From positions 21,096 through 85,095 of the forward strand of contig JAQZBU010000020.1 of assembly GCA_029237735.1 (NCBI GenBank): a stretch of DNA of 64,000 nt, written 5' to 3'. Below are positions 60,642 through 64,000 of the stretch, piece after piece. This DNA comes from Ramlibacter sp. (lineage in GTDB: Bacteria > Pseudomonadota > Gammaproteobacteria > Burkholderiales > Burkholderiaceae_C). Positions within the stretch are counted from its first letter, which is position 1, and every line of letters starts with the position of its first letter. The translations under genes were made by a program, and so were the position numbers. Below the pieces are notes generated by a model. It did no database searches and was not told the origin of the DNA. It saw only the letters and a list, made by a program, of their open reading frames with translations.

Positions 60642-60986
60642 ACGTGCGTTATCGGCGTCATTTTCCACCACCGAGTTCACATCGGCATAGGGAGGTGGGT
60701 ACGCGCGCGGCCGATTTGCTCCTTGACCTGGTCGCAGGCAAGCCAGCGGTCGCTGCCGCAAGTATCGCGTACGAGTTGATCGTGCATGAGCATGACTCTT
60801 TTGCATGAGCTGGCGTTCGGGCGCTCCTTCTCCAATGGCCCAGCTGGAGGCTTGGCCACGAGTTTTGCGTAGTCTTGCCACGCCGACACGGCAAGCTTAG
60901 AGTGTGACTCCGCCGTTCTCAGTTCACTGCCGGGCAGCTGTCGGCCATGCACTGGGTTCATGTCCTCAATTCAAGGAGTCATCGAA
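60642..60986. other. Intergenic stretch with no supported gene
   Basis: This 345-nt stretch between the divergent SUI1 and DUF5602 genes has minus-strand frames (for example 60677-60961) with mixed composition and no family resemblance. It may hold the remains of an older gene, but I cannot name it. Both promoters must lie here. AAGGAG at about 60974 serves the DUF5602 gene. Confidence 0.45.
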
Positions 60987-61772
60987 ATGAAAACAAAGCA
61001 GATTTCCGGTATGGCGCGAGGTGCGATCTTTATGGCGATGGCCTTTTCGATTGCGCCGGGGGCGACTGCGGTGGAGAACAACGGAACCACGTACAAGGGC
61101 AAGGCCGTGCGGATCGGCAACGGGACGGCCCACACGGTTGTGCGCACCGACGCGGGCGGAAAGCCGGTGTCCATTGGTGTGGTGTTGGCGGAGAAGGCGC
61201 TCGAAGGGTTGCCGACAGCCGCCAAGGGCGCCAGCCCCGACTTTCCTTTCCTGCTGCCAATGCCGGTCAAAGGCCCCAAGACCGTCGTCGATCACGTCGT
61301 CGTGAACTGGGAGTCGCAAGGACATCCGCCGCCGAAGGTCTACGACGTGCCTCATTTCGATTTCCATTTCTATCTGAGCAGTGCTGCGTACCAGAAGAAG
61401 GTTCATTTCAAGAAGGACACTGAATCCGGCGACCCTGGCCAGCAGCCTCCTGCGGAAATGCTCGCGGCCGGCTATGTCATTCCTCCCGGCACCGCAGTGC
61501 CCAAGATGGGTGTGCACGCAATCAACCCGGAATCACCGGAGTTCAAAGGGCAGCCTTTCAACTCGACCTTCATCTACGGCTATCACAACAAGCAGCTGAC
61601 TTTCCTCGAACCGATGGCGTCGGTGGATTTCCTGAAGTCCAAGCCCGCGTTCTCCGCGCCGGTGAATCGGCCGTCCAAGTACCCGAAGGCAGGCGCCTAT
61701 CCTTCGAGCTATGCCATCAAGTACGACAGCGCTGCCAAGAGCTTCGAAGTCAGCCTGGATGGGCTGAAGTAG
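60987..61772 (+). CDS. Exported DUF5602-like protein
   Basis: 261 residues from the ATG at 60987 (GGAG 8 nt upstream); the frame is open further up. The signal peptide (about 1-28, ending APGATAVE) is followed by TYKGKAVRIGNGTAHTVVRT, KALEGLPTAAKG, VVVNWESQGHPPPKVYDVPH with FDFHFYL, and GVHAINPESPEFKGQPFNST. The HFDFHFY cluster looks like a metal-binding site and is conserved in TTHB210-like DUF5602 proteins. Its role is unknown; it is probably periplasmic. Confidence 0.75.
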   Translation: MKTKQISGMARGAIFMAMAFSIAPGATAVENNGTTYKGKAVRIGNGTAHTVVRTDAGGKPVSIGVVLAEKALEGLPTAAKGASPDFPFLLPMPVKGPKTVVDHVVVNWESQGHPPPKVYDVPHFDFHFYLSSAAYQKKVHFKKDTESGDPGQQPPAEMLAAGYVIPPGTAVPKMGVHAINPESPEFKGQPFNSTFIYGYHNKQLTFLEPMASVDFLKSKPAFSAPVNRPSKYPKAGAYPSSYAIKYDSAAKSFEVSLDGLK

Positions 61773-61793
61773 GCAGTAGTGCCGGCGCGTGCG

Positions 61794-61886
61794 CATCAGG
61801 TGCCGGGCCAAGGCGTCCAGCACGCGCTTTTCGCCGGCGTTGGCGCGCTCGCGCACCCGCGTTTTGCCCTGTGGAAATACTGCCAC
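61794..61886 (-). pseudogene. 5' fragment of a NERD-domain-like gene
   Basis: A GTG start with a good GGGAGG ribosome site opens MAVFPQGKTRVRERANAGEK then RVLDALARHL. This resembles the beginning of NERD-domain or helicase-type proteins. After about 30 residues the text runs into the 3' side of the DUF5602 gene and loses likeness. The gene seems to have lost its body by a deletion. Evidence is limited to this short piece. Confidence 0.45.
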
Positions 61887-62054
61887 GATGAGGCCTCCCT
61901 GCGACGAGTCTAACGAAGGGGGCAGGAACGGAGAATAGAAATAATCCGAACAGCAGCCCCGCCCTCCAAAATGGCTACTTCAGATCGGCCGGATCTTCTT
62001 CCGAGACGATGACGCGCAGTGCCGATGCTAGAGTCCCTGCACCGGTACATCTGA

Positions 62055-63193
62055 ATGCACTTCGTCACCCTGCTCGCCTTTGCGGCATTTTTCAGCGGCG
62101 CCGCACTGCGCGTTTGCGACGGGTTGATCCCGCGGCCGGCCAGGCCGGCAGCGCTGTCATCGTGTTCGCAGTTGCGTACGGATTGATGCAGCTGGTGTTT
62201 GGTCCCCTTGCAGACCGATTCGGGAAGGCACGCATGGTGACCTTCGCCGTCGGTGGCTGCTCCGTGTTGGCATTCGCATCGGCGGCCGCTTGGGACTTCA
62301 ACACCTTGCTGCTGGCGCGCGTGGCATGGGGCATGGCGGCCGCCGGGATCATCCCGCTGTCCATGGCCTGGATCGGCGACGCGGTGCCATTCGAGGATCG
62401 GCAGGCGACGCTGGCCAGGTTTCTGCTGGGCACGTTGTCGGGGATGATGGCGGGGCAACTGGCCGGCGGCGTTTTTGCCGATTTGGCTTGGGGCTGGCGC
62501 GGCGCGTTCGTCACGCTCGCGGTCGGCTACGCCGTTGTGACGGTTCTGCTCGTCAGACACTTGCGCGCAGCGGCGGCCGTCGCTGCGCCCGCAGTCACGG
62601 GGCACTTCCTGGACGGACTGCGCGTGGTGGTCAGCACGAAATGGGCTCGATGGGTGCTGGCCGCGGCATTTGCCGAAGGTGTGCTGCTGATTGGCCCGGC
62701 CGCTTACCTGCCCGCCTACTTGCACCAGCGCTTCAGGCTATCGCTGACCCTGGTGTCGGCGCTTTTGGCACTGAACGCCGTCGGCGGATTGATCTACGCG
62801 ATGAGTGCCAAGATGCTCGTGAAGCGCCTGGGCCAACGCCGCATGGTGCAGGTGGGGGGCGCCATGGTGGGTGTGGGCTACCTTGCCTTCCTGCTTTCAC
62901 CCTGGAGCTGGACCGCAGGCCCCGTTGCGCTCGCAGTCGGCATCGGCACCTACCTGTTTCACAACACGCTGCAGACCCATGCCACGCAGATGGCACCGAC
63001 CGTGCGCGGCAGCGCCGTGGCAATTTTTGCCTTTTGCCTCTTTACGGGGCAGGCTGTGGGGGCGACGCTGTCCGGGCTTGCTTTTGACTATGGAGGGCCG
63101 GCATGGTTGCTGCTGCCGGCAGCAGTGGGCGTTCCATCGGTGGCTTGGGGGTTTGCGCGGGCGCTGCGGTGGCAGACGGCGCAAGCGGCCTGA
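62055..63193 (+). pseudogene. MFS transporter with N-terminal frameshift/deletion
   Basis: The ATG at 62055 opens MHFVTLLAFAAFFSGAALRV, CDGLIPR, the first helix of an MFS drug exporter. At about 62129-62145 sense moves to another frame, AGQAGSAVIVFAVAYGLMQL, FGPLADRFGKARM, and then runs to 63193 with the other membrane helices. About 8-12 residues are missing at the switch. As written no single start gives a full protein; a chance upstream frame (62009) reads non-native residues. Either a broken gene or a sequence error. Confidence 0.7.
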
Positions 63194-63228
63194 GCGGCAG
63201 CGCAAGGCCCTGTCCGTTTCGTTCGATC

Positions 63229-64000
63229 TCATGCCGCGGATTGCGACCCCGCGACACGGCCCGTGACCAGGGCCTGTGCGAGGCCGCCCATGTACGACCA
63301 GCCGGACACGCCACCGACGTCGCAGCCCGCGGCGAACAGGCCGGAGACGGGCGACACCTGCAGCTCGTCAGCCGGCGCCTTCGCCATTGGCAGCATCGAG
63401 ACGGATGCAGCGCGGCGCAGAACTCGCATGTCCAGGTCCACGCTGAGCCCGCCGCAGGTGAACGTGATCGCCGCACGCACCAGCGCCGCGGTAAACGGGG
63501 CTTGCGCCACGGCGTAAGGCTCGCCGCGGCGGGGTGGGTGCAGCAGGTCGCGCCTGCACCACGTGTCCGCCGGCCTGCCGCGCGCGCTCGACGATCACGC
63601 GTGCAAGCGGGCCGGCTTCGTACGGCCGGTCGGCAGTCGCAGCGTCGAACACGTACGCCGCGGTCGCGTTCTGCTGGCGGGCCACGGCGATGTTCAGCGT
63701 CTCTTCGCCGGTGCCCGCCGATTCGTCGGCGAAGCGACGGCCGTCCAAATTGATCGCCACCGCCATGGGTCCGTACTTGTGGCTCATCTCCTGGAAGCGG
63801 TCGGCGCCGAAGCGGGCCGGCGGCGCTGTCATCGCATGGCCGTAGAAGGTGTCGAGCGCGGGAGTGGTGGCCGCTCCTGCATCAAGCGCCGCGAGCAGCC
63901 CATCGCCCGTGCTCCAAGGATTCGCGCGCAAGTACATGTGCTGCGCGTGCGGGCTGACATAACGCCCCAGCAGTTCGGCATTACCCTGGAAGCCGCCCGT
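63229..64000 (-). pseudogene. FAD-dependent dehydrogenase (fumarate reductase/tricarballylate dehydrogenase-like), frameshifted, cut by window end
   Basis: From the window edge the minus strand reads GGFQGNAELLGRYVSPHAQH, then NPWSTGDGLLAALDAGAATT and INLDGRRFADESAG, as in flavoprotein dehydrogenases of the succinate dehydrogenase/fumarate reductase superfamily. At about 63525-63562 the sense shifts frame to PYAVAQAPFTAALVRAAITF, TCGGLSVDLDMRVL and VSPVSGLFAAGCDVGG, the usual FAD-binding end. About 50-60 residues of the substrate-cap side seem lost at the join. The N-terminus lies beyond the window. Confidence 0.7.

Noticed and set aside
60677..60961. 94-codon minus-strand frame in the SUI1/DUF5602 gap
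   Set aside because: Some stretches look protein-like, but there is no ribosome site or recognisable motif, so I list the interval only as intergenic.
1..64000. Search for tRNA, rRNA, CRISPR, integrase, transposase or attachment sites
   Set aside because: No cloverleaf-like gene, spaced repeat array or mobile-element enzyme could be seen. The disturbed 55-64 kb region therefore has no visible mobile element to explain it.

Overview
The window is GC-rich, tightly packed chromosomal DNA of a betaproteobacterium, most likely a Burkholderiales member close to Comamonadaceae (Ramlibacter/Variovorax type). Signs of this are three Bug/TctC periplasmic receptors next to CoA-dependent catabolic genes, a DISM-type kinase, PHB-depolymerase-type esterases, a DUF2889 gene, and many 4-bp ATGA/GTGA gene overlaps. 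I saw no rRNA, tRNA, CRISPR array, transposase or integrase. Assignments come from reading motifs and family resemblance; no database search was run.

Layout. 0-6.7 kb: a cut MarR regulator, a PAS protein, Rnk, a GST, a Bug-SDR-racemase operon, an exported OB-fold protein, DUF2889 and XRE proteins. 6.7-16.5 kb: an EamA exporter, a PLD/cardiolipin synthase, a LigB dioxygenase lacking an internal block, a YpfH-like esterase, PBP1a, an RHH regulator with a palindromic operator beside a PHB-depolymerase-type esterase, a cytochrome c, an NYN nuclease, and an exported esterase with a lysine-rich spacer. 16.6-29.2 kb: TPR proteins, a hybrid kinase, an OYE, a DISM kinase/LuxR pair, a TonB receptor and a hemerythrin. 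29.1-37.2 kb: a six-gene operon (ABC sugar-type importer, Cys-type sulfatase, its formylglycine-generating enzyme) with a divergent LacI regulator and a perfect LacI-family operator. 37.3-45 kb: assorted enzymes, a candidate PemK-like toxin-antitoxin module, and a MASE2-type kinase. 45.1-55.8 kb: an acyl-CoA catabolic operon with two Bug receptors, a CoA-transferase and an IclR regulator; three matching palindromes mark both operons. 55.8-64 kb: a disturbed region with a full and a deleted SUI1/YciH gene, antitoxin-like remnants, tandem TolB-like proteins, a cell-wall amidase, and genes broken by deletions or frameshifts.

The most interesting signals are (1) the IclR operator set ATTCCA-N5-TGGAAT, (2) the compact TA-like module whose palindrome covers its own -10 box, (3) the cytoplasmic sulfatase/FGE/importer operon, in which two palindromic repeat units have been absorbed into coding sequence, and (4) a recurring class of clean internal deletions (LigB, PrpD-thiolase, SUI1, HigA-type antitoxin, a NERD-like fragment, MFS, FAD dehydrogenase). 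The deletions may be real genome erosion or an assembly artefact, and this should be settled before any of those genes is interpreted.
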